The notes under the pieces were generated by a model that was not told the DNA's origin, ran no database searches, and saw only the letters and a program-made list of their open reading frames with translations. Shown piece after piece: positions 21,640 to 33,676 of a stretch of 64,000 nt of DNA. The position numbers were made by a program, and so were the translations under genes. Source of the DNA: Pectobacterium sp. PL152 (GTDB lineage Bacteria > Pseudomonadota > Gammaproteobacteria > Enterobacterales > Enterobacteriaceae); NCBI GenBank assembly GCA_021907015.1, contig CP091064.1, positions 2,170,001 to 2,234,000 on the forward strand, given 5' to 3'. Each line of letters opens with the position of its first letter. Position 1 is the stretch's first letter.

Positions 21640-23490
21640 TTAGCCTCCCAGCTTGCTTTTATCCCGCACAGCGCCTTTATCCGCGCTGGTTGCCAGGCTG
21701 GCGTACGCACGCAGCGCAAAAGAAACCTGACGTTCACGATTGTGCGGCGTCCAGGCCTGTTCGCCTCTCGCCTCTTCCGCGTCGCGGCGGCTCGCTAACT
21801 CTTTGTCATCCAAAACCAGCGCAATGCTGCGGTTCGGAATATCAATCGCGATGGTGTCACCGTCCTGTACCAGGGCAATGGTGCCGCCGCTGGCCGCTTC
21901 AGGAGACGCATGGCCGATAGACAGACCCGAAGTACCGCCGGAGAAGCGGCCGTCCGTGATCAGCGCACAGCTTTTACCCAACCCCATCGATTTCAGGTAG
22001 GTGGTCGGATACAGCATTTCCTGCATACCCGGCCCGCCTTTCGGCCCTTCGTAGCGAATCACAACCACATCGCCCGCCACAACTTTACCGCCCAGAATGG
22101 CGGCTACTGCATCATCCTGACTTTCATAAACTTTTGCCGGACCGCGGAAAACCAGGCTACCTTCATCCACGCCTGCGGTTTTCACGATACAGCCATTCTC
22201 TGCCAGATTGCCGTACAGCACGGCCAGACCGCCGTCCTGACTGTAGGCAAATTCACGGGAACGAATACAGCCTTCCTGACGATCGGTATCCAGTGAGTCC
22301 CAGCGGCAATCCTGCGAGAACGCCTGCGTGGTGCGGATACCCGCCGGGCCAGCGGAATACATACTTTTCACACTCTCATCCTGCGTCAGCATGACGTCGT
22401 AGGCTTCCAGCGTTTCCGGCAGCGTTTTGCCCAGCACGTTGTTCACTTCACGGTTCAGCAAACCCGCTCTGTCCAGCTCGCCCAGAATACCGATCACGCC
22501 GCCCGCACGGTGTACGTCTTCCATGTGGTATTTCTGCGTACTCGGCGCCACCTTACACAGGTGCGGAACCTGACGTGACAGCCTGTCGATATCGGTCATG
22601 GTGAAGTCCACTTCACCTTCCTGCGCCGCGGCTAACAGATGCAGAACGGTATTGGTGGAACCGCCCATCGCGATATCCAGAATCATGGCGTTTTCAAATG
22701 CGGCTTTATTGGCGATGTTGCGCGGCAGCACGCTCTCATCATCCTGCTCGTAGTAACGCTTCGCCAGACCGACAATGCGTTTGCCCGCGTTCAGGAACAG
22801 CTGCTTACGGTCGGCATGTGTCGCCAGCAGCGAGCCGTTGCCCGGCTGAGACAGACCCAGCGCTTCGGTCAGGCAGTTCATGGAGTTAGCGGTAAACATA
22901 CCGGAACAGGAACCACAGGTCGGACAGGCAGAACGCTCCACCTGCTCGCTCTGTTCATCAGACACTTTCGGGTCCGCGCCCTGAATCATCGCATCCACCA
23001 AATCCAGCTTGATGATCTGATCGGATAGCTTGGTTTTTCCCGCTTCCATCGGGCCACCAGACACGAAAATCACCGGGATATTCAGGCGCAGCGACGCCAT
23101 CAGCATCCCCGGGGTGATTTTGTCACAGTTGGAGATACACACCATCGCATCCGCGCAGTGGGCATTCACCATGTATTCCACCGAGTCGGCAATCAGTTCA
23201 CGGGAAGGCAGAGAATAGAGCATACCGCCGTGACCCATGGCGATGCCGTCGTCCACTGCGATCGTGTTAAATTCTTTCGCGACACCACCAGACGCTTCGA
23301 TTTGCTCGGCAACCAGTTTACCCAAATCGCGCAAGTGCACATGGCCGGGCACGAATTGGGTGAAGGAGTTGACCACGGCGATAATGGGTTTACCAAAATC
23401 ATTGTCGGTCATCCCGGTGGCGCGCCACAAGGCTCGGGCGCCGGCCATATTACGGCCGTGCGTGGTGGTGGCTGAACGGTACTTAGGCAT
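21640..23490 (-). CDS. ilvD: dihydroxy-acid dehydratase
   Basis: 616 residues, the family length. It dehydrates dihydroxyisovalerate and dihydroxymethylvalerate, using an iron-sulfur cluster and Mg2+. Visible are the Cys-containing [29 protein letters not shown] (cluster ligands), and the C-terminal [20 protein letters not shown] with the catalytic Ser region. Part of the ilvGMEDA operon; its TAA overlaps a potential ilvA start. Intact. Confidence 0.97.
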   Translation of the reverse strand: MPKYRSATTTHGRNMAGARALWRATGMTDNDFGKPIIAVVNSFTQFVPGHVHLRDLGKLVAEQIEASGGVAKEFNTIAVDDGIAMGHGGMLYSLPSRELIADSVEYMVNAHCADAMVCISNCDKITPGMLMASLRLNIPVIFVSGGPMEAGKTKLSDQIIKLDLVDAMIQGADPKVSDEQSEQVERSACPTCGSCSGMFTANSMNCLTEALGLSQPGNGSLLATHADRKQLFLNAGKRIVGLAKRYYEQDDESVLPRNIANKAAFENAMILDIAMGGSTNTVLHLLAAAQEGEVDFTMTDIDRLSRQVPHLCKVAPSTQKYHMEDVHRAGGVIGILGELDRAGLLNREVNNVLGKTLPETLEAYDVMLTQDESVKSMYSAGPAGIRTTQAFSQDCRWDSLDTDRQEGCIRSREFAYSQDGGLAVLYGNLAENGCIVKTAGVDEGSLVFRGPAKVYESQDDAVAAILGGKVVAGDVVVIRYEGPKGGPGMQEMLYPTTYLKSMGLGKSCALITDGRFSGGTSGLSIGHASPEAASGGTIALVQDGDTIAIDIPNRSIALVLDDKELASRRDAEEARGEQAWTPHNRERQVSFALRAYASLATSADKGAVRDKSKLGG

Positions 23491-23563
23491 GCTCTATTAC
23501 TCCAAAAATTACGAATTGGGCGATGATGGAACATATCACCGCCTGATTATCTGTCTTGATTGA

Positions 23564-24488
23564 TTACTGATTTACCGGATCCAACCAGCCCCATTTATCT
23601 TCGGTTTCACCCGTGAAGAGGCCAAAGAACGCCTGTTGCAGGGCTTTGGTGACCGGGCCGCGTTTGCCGATACCGACCTGAATACCGTCTACGCTGCGCA
23701 CTGGGGTAATTTCCGCTGCCGTGCCAGACATGAACACTTCATCCGCCAGATACAGTGACTCGCGGGACAGCACCTGCTCACGCACTTCATATCCCGCGTC
23801 CTTCGCCAGCTTGATGATGGCATCACGCGTAATGCCCGGCAGCGCCGAAGAGGTAAACGGCGGCGTGAAGATAATACCGTCCTTCACTTCAAACAGGTTC
23901 TCGCCTGCACCTTCAGAAACATAGCCGTGGACATCCAGCGCGATCCCTTCCTGATAGCCGTGGCGGCGTGCTTCACTGCCCACCAGCAGGGAGGACAGAT
24001 AATTGCCACCCGCTTTAGCGGCGGTTGAATGGTATTCGCCGCGGCGCGATTCCAGGACGACACCATGGCATCAATGCCCGCTTCCAGCGCTTCTTCACCC
24101 AGATACGCCCCCACGGGAACGCCGCGATGATCACGTCGGTTTTATAACCGTCTGGTGGATTCACACCCATCCCCACATCGCCAATAAACACCAGCGGACG
24201 GATATACGCGCTGGTCAGGTTATTTTTACGCAGCGTTTCACGGCAGGCTTCCATCAGTTCATCCACGCTTTGCTCGACCGGCATACGGTAAATTTTTGCC
24301 GAATCACGCAGGCGCTGCATGTGCTCGCGGTGACGAAAAACTACTGGCCCCTTGTGTGAATTGTAGCAACGAACGCCCTCAAACACGGAGGTACCATAAT
24401 GCAAGGCGTGTGACATCACGTGTACTTTTGCTTCAGCCCATGGAACCATCTCACCATTAAACCAAATGTAATCCGCTTTTTTTGTCAT
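23564..24488 (-). CDS. ilvE: branched-chain amino acid aminotransferase (frame broken twice)
   Basis: About 308 residues when joined. PLP fold-type IV transaminase for the last step of Val, Ile and Leu synthesis. Seen in order: [48 protein letters not shown], the PLP-lysine region [11 protein letters not shown] (only after repair), [20 protein letters not shown] and [14 protein letters not shown]. One G is missing at 24108-24112 and one C near 24026. Both repairs restore family-identical sequence. It lies between ilvM and ilvD. Confidence 0.95.
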
Positions 24489-24514
24489 TCTTTTTTTTCC
24501 TTACTCTTTATGCG

Positions 24515-24775
24515 TTAGGCGCTGATCTGCTGTGATGTCGTCATCGGTTGAATGTCAACGCAGGCAATATCCAACAGCTTACTTAGTTGTGTTGACAATA
24601 AATCCACCGAGCGATGGCTGGCAACGGTCAGTTCAATATTAATGTGATCGGCATTGGTGGTTTGCACCATATTCATCGCGCAAACTTTGAAACCGCGATG
24701 GCGGGTAACACGCAATACACGCTCCAGAACCTCGGGACGAAAGCGTGCCTGAATCGAAAGTTGATGATGTGTCAT
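24515..24775 (-). CDS. ilvM: acetolactate synthase 2 small regulatory subunit
   Basis: 86 residues with a single ACT-type fold: RFRPEVLERVLRVTRHRGF, INIELTVASHRSVDLLSTQL. It pairs with IlvG and stabilises the holoenzyme (AHAS II). The start MTHHQ is equivalent to the E. coli start; the longer in-frame opening to 24814 lies in the ilvG-ilvM gap. It is 57 bp after the ilvG stop, in the operon. Confidence 0.93.
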   Translation of the reverse strand: MTHHQLSIQARFRPEVLERVLRVTRHRGFKVCAMNMVQTTNADHINIELTVASHRSVDLLSTQLSKLLDIACVDIQPMTTSQQISA

Positions 24776-24832
24776 TCTGTTGTCTCCAGCACTTATTCTG
24801 TGTAAGTCGGCCATTATTGGGTGTTGTCGAGC

Positions 24833-26479
24833 CTATTCGGTTTTATCAAGCATCGTTTCGTTACCCGCACCCGGCGGAACCAGCGGCCAGACGTTTTCGT
24901 ATTCATCGATCGAGACGTGCAGTAAATAGGGTCCTTCGCTGTTAAACAGGGCATCCAGCGCAACATCAATTTGATCTTTACGGGTGATACGCTGGCCGGG
25001 GATATCAAATGCGCTTGCCAGCGTCAGGAAATCAGGGTTATCGGAGAGGTCGGTTTCACTATAGCGTTCATCAAAGAATAACTGCTGCCACTGACGTACC
25101 ATGCCCAACCGTTGGTTATCCAGCAGCACGATTTTCAACGGCAGCCGTTTTCGTTTGATAGTGCCCAGCTCCTGAACGTTCATCATGAAAGAACCGTCGC
25201 CAGAAATGCAGATAACCATATCGTCCGGGCGCGCAACCTGTGCGCCCACCGCCGCTGGCACGCCGAAGCCCATTGTGCCGAGACCGCTGGAAGTGATGAA
25301 ATTCTCAGGACGGCTGAACGTCATATGCTGCGCAGCCCACATCTGGTGCTGGCCCACATCGGTCGTCACCACAGTGTCCGCATCCATTCGTTCAGAGATC
25401 GTTCTCAGCAGTGCAGGCGCATAAATCGCCTGACCGGGATGATCATAACGCCACGGGTATTCCGCTTTCATCATGGTCGCCTGCTGGCGCCACGCGCTGA
25501 CGTTCAGCGGCTGTTGTAGCGCCGGTAATATCGACTTCAGATCGCCTTGCAACGCCACATTGGCATGGCGCAATTTGCTCAGCTCCGCTGGGTCAATATC
25601 CATGTGAATAACGCTGGCATGAGGCGCAAAGGCATTCAGCTTGCCGGTCACGCGGTCATCAAAACGCGCCCCGACTGCGATTAACAGATCGCACTCTTGC
25701 ACAATCAGGTTCGCCGCCTTCGTGCCGTGCATACCAATCATACCGAGGTAATAGGGATGATTGGCATCCACGACACCCAAGCCTTTCAGCGTCGAAACGG
25801 AAGGGATATCCGTTACACTCAGGAATTCGCGCAGTGCCGGAACCGCATTCGCCATGCCAACCCCGCCGCCAACGTACAGCACCGGTTTTTGTGCTTTCGC
25901 CAACAGGGCATATGCCTGCGCAATATCTTGCTCGGGGAAATCAACATCGTTAGCAACAGGCGCAAAGTTCGGGGTGAAATCTCCCATCGCCAGCTGAATA
26001 TCTTTAGGAATATCGACCAGAACAGGGCCTGGGCGGCCGCTGTTGGCAATCGCGAACGCTTCTGCCATCACTTCCGGCAGTGATTCGAGAGACTCAACCA
26101 AGAAGCTGTGTTTCGTACAGGCCAGAGACAGCCCCAACACGTCGATCTCCTGGAAAGCATCGGTACCAATCAGCGCCGACCCGACCTGCCCGGTGATCGC
26201 CACTACAGGGACAGAATCCAGTAGCGCATCGGCCAAACCGGTGATCAGGTTCGTTGCACCTGGGCCAGACGTCGCAATGCAAACGCCCACATTACCTGTG
26301 GAACGGGCATACCCAATCGCCGCCATCACCGCGCCTTGCTCGTGGCGACACAGCAGGTGTTTAACGCCGCCGTCATAAAGTGCATCATAGACGGGCATTA
26401 TCGCGCCACCCGGATATCCCAAAACGGTGTCCACTCCCTGCGCTCGCAACGCTTGTACCACCCACTGTGCTCCATTCAT
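24833..26479 (-). CDS. ilvG: acetolactate synthase 2 catalytic subunit
   Basis: 548 residues. ThDP-dependent synthase: [14 protein letters not shown], the catalytic-Glu region [31 protein letters not shown], and the ThDP motif [20 protein letters not shown]. It condenses pyruvate with pyruvate or 2-oxobutyrate. Unlike E. coli K-12, where ilvG is frameshifted, the gene is whole here, so the valine-resistant isozyme should be functional. First structural gene after the ilvL attenuator. Confidence 0.97.
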   Translation of the reverse strand: MNGAQWVVQALRAQGVDTVLGYPGGAIMPVYDALYDGGVKHLLCRHEQGAVMAAIGYARSTGNVGVCIATSGPGATNLITGLADALLDSVPVVAITGQVGSALIGTDAFQEIDVLGLSLACTKHSFLVESLESLPEVMAEAFAIANSGRPGPVLVDIPKDIQLAMGDFTPNFAPVANDVDFPEQDIAQAYALLAKAQKPVLYVGGGVGMANAVPALREFLSVTDIPSVSTLKGLGVVDANHPYYLGMIGMHGTKAANLIVQECDLLIAVGARFDDRVTGKLNAFAPHASVIHMDIDPAELSKLRHANVALQGDLKSILPALQQPLNVSAWRQQATMMKAEYPWRYDHPGQAIYAPALLRTISERMDADTVVTTDVGQHQMWAAQHMTFSRPENFITSSGLGTMGFGVPAAVGAQVARPDDMVICISGDGSFMMNVQELGTIKRKRLPLKIVLLDNQRLGMVRQWQQLFFDERYSETDLSDNPDFLTLASAFDIPGQRITRKDQIDVALDALFNSEGPYLLHVSIDEYENVWPLVPPGAGNETMLDKTE

Positions 26480-26566
26480 AGTTATTTCCCCGACATCTTA
26501 TGGGAATAACAGAATTTTATGCTGATGTTCATTTTCTGTTCCTTTCCGTTGTAGATTACGCCCAAC

Positions 26567-26602
26567 AAAAAACCCCCGACCTTTCGGTGCGGGGGTTTTC
26601 TT
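26567..26602 (-). terminator. ilvGMEDA attenuator terminator
   Basis: On the minus strand a GC-rich stem (CCCCCGCACC with GGTCGGGGG around a GAAA loop) is followed by TTTTTTGTT. It lies between the ilvL leader peptide and ilvG. This is the classic attenuator of the operon: it forms when the leader is translated without ribosome stalling. Confidence 0.92.
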
Positions 26603-26619
26603 GAATTAGGCCTTGATTT

Positions 26620-26718
26620 CTAAGCCATTCTTCGTCCAAGTGCAGCCCCGCACGGTGGGATAATAATCACCACCACGCTAATCACGACTAGGCTAATCAC
26701 TAGGGATAGGGCTTTCAT
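26620..26718 (-). CDS. ilvL: ilv operon leader peptide
   Basis: A 32-codon frame starting MKALSLVISLVVISVVVIII. Its codons are dominated by Leu, Val and Ile, and it ends PPCGAALGRRMA, very close to E. coli IlvL, also 32 residues. Scarcity of any charged branched-chain tRNA should stall ribosomes here and prevent the attenuator hairpin just downstream. Too short for routine ORF calling. Confidence 0.95.
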   Translation of the reverse strand: MKALSLVISLVVISVVVIIIPPCGAALGRRMA

Positions 26719-27122
26719 AATAGGTTGTTCATTAATCTTCTGTCGAACGAATGCCTACAGAGTTATCACAGTCAGACATGGCGTGACAACAACTTTTTCA
26801 TCGTTCTTGGTAAGAATTACCTATGATGCGGGAAAAATACAACGTAATCATAAGGTAGACACGCACCAAATTATTTTCTCTCGTTGGTGTAAAAATGAGC
26901 ATTGCGCGAGAAACATAGCAAATGAATACGAACGTTACCGATCGTCGGATAACGTAAAGCGGTCGGTTCACCCGACATAATTGCGATGCGTTGCGCACAA
27001 ATTTTCTTCATTGCTGAAACAGAGCATTATTTTATGACGCTGTCGCGCAGGCTGATGATGGCGGACTCTACTTCTTCTCCCCAACCAGACATGATGCAAA
27101 CCATCAGCAAAGGGGAAATAGC
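26719..27122. promoter_or_regulatory. divergent ilvL-comM promoter region
   Basis: About 400 bp with no convincing gene. It must hold the ilvL promoter on the minus strand and the comM promoter on the plus strand. I see A/T-rich stretches but no operator I would name. Confidence 0.4.
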
Positions 27123-28648
27123 ATGTCATTGGCAGTTACCTATACTCGGGCAATGATTGGCGTACAAGCGCCGGACGTTTACATCGAAGTTCATATCAGC
27201 AGCGGGCTACCGGCTCTGACGCTGGTAGGCTTACCAGAAACTACCGTCAAAGAAGCGCGCGATCGCGTGCGCAGCGCACTCATCAATTGTGGGTTTGCCT
27301 TTCCAGCCAAGCGCATCACGGTCAACCTCGCCCCCGCAGATCTGCCGAAAGAGGGAGGACGCTACGACCTGCCGATTGCTCTGGCAATTCTGGCAGCATC
27401 AGAACAAATCGATGGGGAAAAGCTAAGCCGCTACGAGTTTCTTGGCGAACTCGGCCTGTCTGGCACGCTACGCGGCGTCAATGGCGCGATTCCTGCTGCC
27501 CTAGAGGCCATCAAGTCAGGCCGCCAGCTTATCCTGCCAGATGACAATAAACGGGAGATGACGCTGATACCGCAGGGTGAAGCGCTCATGGCCGGGCATT
27601 TGTTAGACGTGTGTGCTTTTCTTAGCGGAGAAGAGGAGTTGCTCAGTTGCTCCGACATCGTACCGGCTCCGCAATCAGAAGAAGATGCACTCGACCTGAA
27701 GGATATCATCGGTCAGGAACAGGCTAAACGCGCGTTGGAAATCGCAGCCGCTGGCGGCCACAATCTGCTATTGCTGGGGCCGCCGGGAACAGGAAAAACC
27801 ATGCTGGCGAGCCGACTAGGCAATCTGATGCCGCCATTAAGCGACGAAGAAGCGCTGGAAAGCGCCGCCATCAATAGCCTCATCAACATTGATGCCACCA
27901 TGACGCGCTGGCGAGCCAGACCATTCAGAGCGCCTCACCATAGTTCTTCCATGGCGGCGCTCGTGGGTGGAGGGTCGTTGCCTAAACCGGGGAAATTTCA
28001 CTCGCCCACAACGGCGTGCTGTTTCTGGATGAATTACCGGAGTTTGAGCGACGCGTCCTGGATTCTCTACGAGAGCCTCTGGAGTCCGGTGAAATTATCA
28101 TTTCCCGCACGCGCGCCAAAGTGTGCTACCCGGCACGCGTGCAGCTCGTCGCCGCAATGAATCCCAGCCCATCAGGCCACTATCAGGGCATCCATAACCG
28201 CTTACCAGCACAACAAATACTGCGCTATCTCAGCAAACTTTCCGGTCCCTTTTTGGATCGCTTTGACCTTTCTATCGAAGTTCCTTTGCTACCACCAGGG
28301 GTTTTATCTCAGCAACGTCATCAGGGGGAAAGCAGCGCAACAATTCGCGAGCGCGTACTGATCGCACGGCAGATACAGCTGAAGCGGGCAAATAAAATCA
28401 ACGCGCTGCTCACCTCACGCGAAATAGAACAACACTGTGCGTTAGAAGCGCCTGATGCGGCTTATCTGGAAGAAGTGATGAACAAACTTGGCTTATCCGT
28501 ACGCGCCTGGCACCGGATATTGAAAGTCGCACGCACAATCGCAGACCTCGGCGATCGGGACAGCATAGAGAGAAAACATCTTGCCGAAGCACTGAGCTAT
28601 CGCAGTATGGATCGATTGCTCATTCAGCTCCACAGAAGCCTTGAATAG
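27123..28648 (+). CDS. comM: YifB/ComM family Mg-chelatase-like AAA+ ATPase (frame broken once)
   Basis: About 508 residues when joined. N-terminal Lon-protease-like fold (MIGVQAPDVYIEVHISSGLP), then AAA+ ATPase with Walker A LLGPPGTGKTMLA, the Mg-chelatase motif RPFRAPHHSSSMAALVGG, Walker B (LFLDELPEF) and a C-terminal helical domain with RAWHRILKVARTIADL. ComM homologues act as branch-migration helicases in natural transformation. One G is missing in the run 27989-27992, where repair gives GEISLAHNGVLFLDELPEF. Neighbours ilvL and maoP are as in E. coli. Confidence 0.92.
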
Positions 28649-28671
28649 CGAAGCGTTAGATGCGTTCACCG

Positions 28672-28703
28672 CAAAAGAAAATGGGGCTAACGCCCCATTC
28701 TTA
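28672..28703. terminator. bidirectional terminator between comM and maoP
   Basis: AATGGGGC and GCCCCATT form an 8-bp stem around a TAAC loop, with AAAAGAAA on the left and TTCTTAATT on the right, between the convergent stops at 28648 and 28705. Confidence 0.8.
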
Positions 28704-28704
28704 A

Positions 28705-29043
28705 TTAATCATCGCTTTCCGTGTATTCTTCCACCGCATCCATCTGTGGCTTACCGCCAGATAAGGTATGGAAGCGTTTAGGGCGACGGACACGTTCCAG
28801 ATACTTGGTCCAGATTTTTTCTAGTTCCGTTTCCGCTTTACGTTCGCCGCGACACATGGCAACAAACGATGTTTCTTCCTCAGTCACTGGTTCACGTTTG
28901 CCCAAATCCAGCTCGTTAAACGCGTAACCGTGGCGCTCCAACAGTTGTGCTTCTTTAATCGTAAAGTCGCCATGTCGGGAAAAACCACGCGGGTAGAACT
29001 TGTTATCAAAAAAACGATGAGTGGTAGAGAAGCTTTCTGCCAT
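28705..29043 (-). CDS. maoP: macrodomain Ori organization protein MaoP (DUF413)
   Basis: 112 residues, the length of E. coli MaoP (YifE), and near-identical in [36 protein letters not shown] and [14 protein letters not shown]. In E. coli it acts with the maoS site to organise the Ori macrodomain. The start MAESF is the family start; the longer frame runs into the promoter. A maoS-like site is 38 bp upstream of the start. Confidence 0.94.
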   Translation of the reverse strand: MAESFSTTHRFFDNKFYPRGFSRHGDFTIKEAQLLERHGYAFNELDLGKREPVTEEETSFVAMCRGERKAETELEKIWTKYLERVRRPKRFHTLSGGKPQMDAVEEYTESDD

Positions 29044-29080
29044 CTTACACGCTCCTAATTCTTCTATGGTCGTGTTGTTT

Positions 29081-29097
29081 ATGGCGCGGAGTATTAG
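29081..29097 (-). promoter_or_regulatory. maoS: maoS-like site
   Basis: The minus strand reads CTAATACTCCGCGCCAT. From memory this equals the 17-bp E. coli maoS sequence required with MaoP, and it sits in the same place, between maoP and hdfR. The identity is recalled rather than searched. Confidence 0.65.
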
Positions 29098-29163
29098 ATA
29101 GGCTTGACATTGTGTAAAACAAAACATTTAAATCATTACGACAAAATTTTTTTGGAGATGGGC

Positions 29164-29990
29164 GTGGATACCGAATTACTAAAAACCTTTCTGGAAGTCA
29201 GCAGGACAAGACACTTTGGCCGTGCTGCCGAATCCCTGTATCTGACGCAGTCAGCGGTGAGTTTTCGGATTCGTCAGCTAGAGACACAGCTTGGTGCTAA
29301 CCTGTTCACACGCCATCGGAACAATATACGCCTGACCCCCGCAGGAGAACGGCTTCTGCCCTATGCGGAAAGCCTTATCGGTACCTGGCAGATCGCCAAA
29401 AAGAGGTCGCACGCTCGCAACAGCACAGCCTGCTTTCAGTGGGGGCTACCGCTTCGCTGTGGGAAGCCTATCTGACGCCCTGGCTACAATCGCTGTACCA
29501 ACAGCGCCCGTTGCTGCAGCTAGAAGCACGCATTGCCTTACGTCATTCGCTGGTAAAACAACTCCATGAGCGTCAATTGGATCTGTTCATTACCACCGAA
29601 CAACCCAAAATGGAGGAATTGGCGAGCCAGTTGCTGGGAAATTTTTCCCTTTCGCTGTTCGCGGCAGAAGCGCATCCGCCCGGACAGGAGTTGCCCTATA
29701 TAAAATTGGAGTGGGGCGCAGACTTTCATCAGCAGGAACATCGCCTCTTAGCCAGCGATCAGCTTCCCGTTTTGACAACCACATCGGCCCATTTGACCCG
29801 CCAACTTCTTGAAACAACTGGCGGTTGCGCGTTTTTACCCAGTCATTGGTTACAAACCTATTCCAATCTGCGGATAGTCGGCGATAGCCAGCCCGTCGTG
29901 CGCCCGTTTTATGCCGTTTGGTTACAAAACAGCGATCAGCAGACGATGATTCGTCAATTGCTGAAAACACCTATTTTAATGAATGCATGA
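29164..29990 (+). CDS. hdfR: LysR-type regulator HdfR (frame broken once)
   Basis: About 276 residues when joined. HTH region [20 protein letters not shown], then effector domain with [18 protein letters not shown], as in E. coli HdfR, which represses flhDC and affects motility. GTG at 29164 is chosen because E. coli also starts GTG-Asp-Thr-Glu; ATG lies 6 bp upstream. One A is missing in the run 29398-29402 (repaired [15 protein letters not shown]). Convergent with yjfF after 20 bp. Confidence 0.92.
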
Positions 29991-30010
29991 TCCATCCAGC
30001 TCATAGGCTC

Positions 30011-30972
30011 TTAAGCACGTCTGGCTAACCAGAAAGTGCTTAACGCTTTCTGTAACCCAATGAAAGCAAAAAGCAGGAAACCAATGACGATTTTTGTCCA
30101 CCATGAGCTCAAGGTGCCATCAAACGTGATATACGTTTGAATCAGGCCCTGAATCAGTACGCCAAATAGCGTTCCCAATACGGTTCCAACACCACCGGTC
30201 AGTAGCGTACCGCCGATGACAACGGCCGCGATGGCGTCCAATTCCACGCCGCTTGCCGCCAGAGCATAGCCCGCCGAGGTATAGAGCGAAAAACAATGCC
30301 CGACAGCACTGCTAATGTACTGGAAAGCATGTATATCTGAATCGTCGTCCGCCTGACGGGCACGCCCATCAGCTCCGCAGAATAGCTGTTTCCGCCAATC
30401 GCATAAACACGGTTACCAAAACGGGTACGATGCGCCATCACAATCCCCAGCAGCACGACAATCAGCATAATCAGTGCCAGAAAGGTAAAGCGTCCTCCAT
30501 CAGGCATACGCCATGCTAAACCCGCCAGTTGGCTATAGACCGGATGATCGATGGGTATCGACTCCTGTGAGACAATGAAGCTCATCCCTCGAACAAAGAA
30601 CATCCCCGCCAGCGTGATAATAAATGCGGGCAATTTGAGCGTATCGATAATCCATCCCATCACCCCGCCAAACATGGCTCCCATCACCAGCGCGATGGCG
30701 AATGCAAAGAAAGGATCGATGCCATATGTCCCGATCAATTTGGCCAATAACACGCCGGTAAATGCAATGACTGACCCTACGGAAAGATCGATCCCGCCAG
30801 ATAGAATGACAAACGTCATCCCAACCGCCACGATCCCCAGAAACGCATTATCCGTCAGTAAATCAAAAAAAACGCGCGTCGAAGCAAAACCGGGAAACTG
30901 GCTAAGGCAGAATAAATAACCCGCAATAAATACCAAAATCGTCATCAACAGGGGGAAGTGGCGTTTCAGCAT
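30011..30972 (-). CDS. yjfF: galactofuranose ABC transporter, permease YjfF (frame broken once)
   Basis: About 320 residues when joined. BPD_transp_2 (ribose-type) permease with about ten helices; FVILSGGIDLSVGSVIAFTGV and ELDAIAAVVIGGTLLTGGVGTV are the family signatures. One of two permeases of the YtfQRT-YjfF galactofuranose importer. Its ATG overlaps the ytfT stop (TAATG). One T is missing in the minus-strand run at 30289-30293; repair gives GIVFSLYTSAGYALAASGVE. Confidence 0.92.
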
Positions 30973-31980
30973 TATGTTTTCCTCCTGAACAGGTGATGCA
31001 GCGAAATACGCGGAGATTGCATAACCAAAACCAGCAGAACGACGAGTGCCTTCAGAACCAGATTGAATTCTGGTCGATAGCCCGAAAGCAGGATGCCGGT
31101 ATTCATACTCTGAATAATTAATGCCCCGACGACAGAGAGCAGCAAATTAAAACGACCGCCGAGTAGCGAACCGCCACCGATCACAACGGCCAGAATCGCG
31201 TCTAATTCCAACCAGAGGCCCGCATTATTCGCGTCCGCACCACGGATATCCGCCGTTACAATAACGCCCGCTACGGCGGCACACACGCCGCATATGACAT
31301 AAGCCGCGATTAATACCAGCTTCGTACTCACACCAGCGTTGCGAGCCGATCGCAGATTAATACCGACTGACTCGATAAATAGCCCAAGCGCCGTTTTACG
31401 CGTCATAACCCACAGCGCCAACAACACCGCGCAGGCAATAATCACCGGCATAGGCAGATAGAACAGGCTCCCGTTACCCAACTTGGCCAACCCGGCGTTA
31501 TCAAAGGTAATAATCTGACCTTCGGTAATCAACTGAGCAATGCCGCGCCCGGCAACCATTAGCATTAACGTCGCAACAATCGGCTGAATCTGTAGCACCG
31601 CAACCAGAAAACCGTTCCACAACCCGCACAGTGCGCCAACCAATAACGCAGTCAGCAGCACAGAAGGGAGTGGATGACCAGCCGCAGTCAGCGTTGCCGC
31701 CGTCGCTCCTGCGATCGCCATAACTGCGCCAACCGATAAGTCGATACCGCCGGTAGCAATCACCAACGTCATGCCTAATGCCAGCAACGCAACGGGTGCC
31801 CCACGGTTAAGGATGTCGATAAGGCTACCGAACAAACGTCCATCCTGAATGTGGAGAGAAGAAGTTTGGCGCGACCATGCTATCAATCAACAGAATAGCG
31901 ACCAGCGCCAGAAGCTGTGGCACGCCCTTGGTAAACGTTAGGCGCACTTTTTTGGCAGGTTTGACGTTATTATCTGTCAT
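30972..31980 (-). CDS. ytfT: galactofuranose ABC transporter, permease YtfT (frame broken near the N terminus)
   Basis: About 336 residues when joined. Starts MTDNNVKPAKKVRLTF, then a first helix LLALVAILLIDSMVAPNFF. The frame breaks within 31853-31867 and continues with LHIQDGRLFGSLIDILNRGAPVA in the next frame. TLVIATGGIDLSVGAVMAIAG and LELDAILAVVIGGGSLLGG are the ribose-type permease signatures. The start overlaps the ytfR stop by 11 bp. Partner of YjfF. Confidence 0.9.
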
Positions 31981-33485
31981 CGGCCGCTCCCGTTTGTACT
32001 GCGATAGCCTGCATCACTGCGGCAACCGAGATCTCACTATGTTCAAGATGCGCAACGTGCTGTCTGTCACGCAGCACAATAATGCGATCGGCATAACCGG
32101 TCAGTTCTTCCAGCTCAGAAGAGATCACGAGTAACGCCATCCCCTGTTCACACAGTTTTTCGATTAGGCGAATGATTTCAGCATGTGCACCGACATCGAT
32201 TCCTCGCGTTGGCTCATCCAGAATCAAGAAGCGTGGCTCTGTTGCCAACCAGCGCGATAGCAGGACTTTTGCTGATTGCCGCCCGATAGATATTGAATTT
32301 CCTGCTCTGGACTGGGCGTACGAATCCCTAACAGGTTGATAAATTTTTCAGCGATACGGGTTTGCTCACGCAAGGAAATGGGTTTCAGCCAGCCGCGCTG
32401 CGCCTGAAGCGCCAGAATGATATTCTCTCGTACCGTTGCCGCACCGACAATGCCGTCAGTTTTGCGATCCTCAGGACAATAACCAAAACCCAGTTTCCCT
32501 GCTGCACGCGGCGTACGAATGCTAACTTGTTTGCCATCAACCCTGGCTTCTCCGGCATCAGGCACGTTAATGCCAAATATCAGCTGCGCGGTTTCTGTCC
32601 GGCCAGAACCCAGTAGACCAGCAAGGCCAACAATTTCTCCTGGACGGACGGAAAGCTCGAAGTCATTGATCGAACCACGTCGACCATAGTGTTTAAAGTG
32701 CACAACAGGGTCACCCGCAACGTCACTGTGTTCACCCCGCTTCAGTAACGTTTCATCAAAACTGTGCCCCAGCATCATTTGGACTAATTCGATACGCGGT
32801 AATTCCTCGACCGGCAATGTCCCCACTAATCGTCCATTACGCAAAACGGTAATTCGGTCGCTAATGCGATAAACCTGATCCAAAAAATGCGTGACGAATA
32901 TCATGCCAATTCCGCGATCGCGCAATTTCCGCAATATATCCAGTAGCATCTCAACTTCTTTTGCATCAAGGCTTGCGGTGGGTTCATCAAGAATTAAAAC
33001 TTTAGCAGAGAGATCGATGGCTCTGGCAATCGCGACAATTTGCTGTACTGCAATGGAGTAATTGCCAAGTGGATGGCTAACATCAATCGCCAACCCATAA
33101 TTCAATAAGATCGCTTCGGCCTGACGCAGGATTTTATGTTGATCAACGATGCCCCAACGTGTGGGCTCTCGGCCAATGAATAAATTTGCCGCAACGGACA
33201 GATTCGGTAATAAATTGACCTCTTGATATACGGTTCCGATACCCAATGACTGAGCGTGCGCAGTATTAACAGGATTAATCGCCATGCCATCAAGGATAAT
33301 ATCGCCAGATGAACGGTGATAAACACCAGTCAACGCCTTAATTAAGGTTGATTTTCCTGCACCATTCTCCCCTAATAGCGCCACTATTTCGCCACGATTA
33401 AGCGTGAAGTCCACCTGATCTAATGCTTTTACCCCGGAAACTCAACGCTCATGCCCCGAATATCTAACAACCGTGTCGTTTCCAT
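31970..33485 (-). CDS. ytfR: galactofuranose ABC transporter, ATP-binding protein YtfR (frame broken twice)
   Basis: About 505 residues when joined, two ABC cassettes as in sugar CUT2 ATPases. First cassette: LLGENGAGKSTLIKALTG (Walker A), SIAVQQIVAIARAID, LILDEPTASLD. Second: GLAGLLGSGRTETAQ (degenerate Walker A), LSGGNQQK, FLILDEPTRGIDVGA. One G is missing at 33432-33435 (repaired VEFPGVKALDQVDF) and one A at 32267-32270 (repaired NQQKVLLSRWLATEP). The start at ATG 33485 has an AGGTG upstream; ATG 33491 is an alternative. Confidence 0.92.
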
Positions 33486-33676
33486 CAGCATCACCTATGC
33501 GACAACGAAACAAGGCTACGTCATACCTGAGCAATATTATGGATAAGTAGGCTGGCAATATTCACTGTTCCGTAGTTTAACGGTGCAGAAAACATAGCAA
33601 ACCCACTTTTCCATATTCATATTTCTGCCAGGTATTTGGCAAAGTTTATATCAACGATGAATCCATAATATAAATA

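Noticed and set aside
21368-21640. Programmed frameshifting in ilvA (A-run slippage)
   Set aside because: The run AAAAAA is slippery, but many other genes in the window break at similar runs and IlvA orthologues need no frameshift, so a sequence error is simpler.
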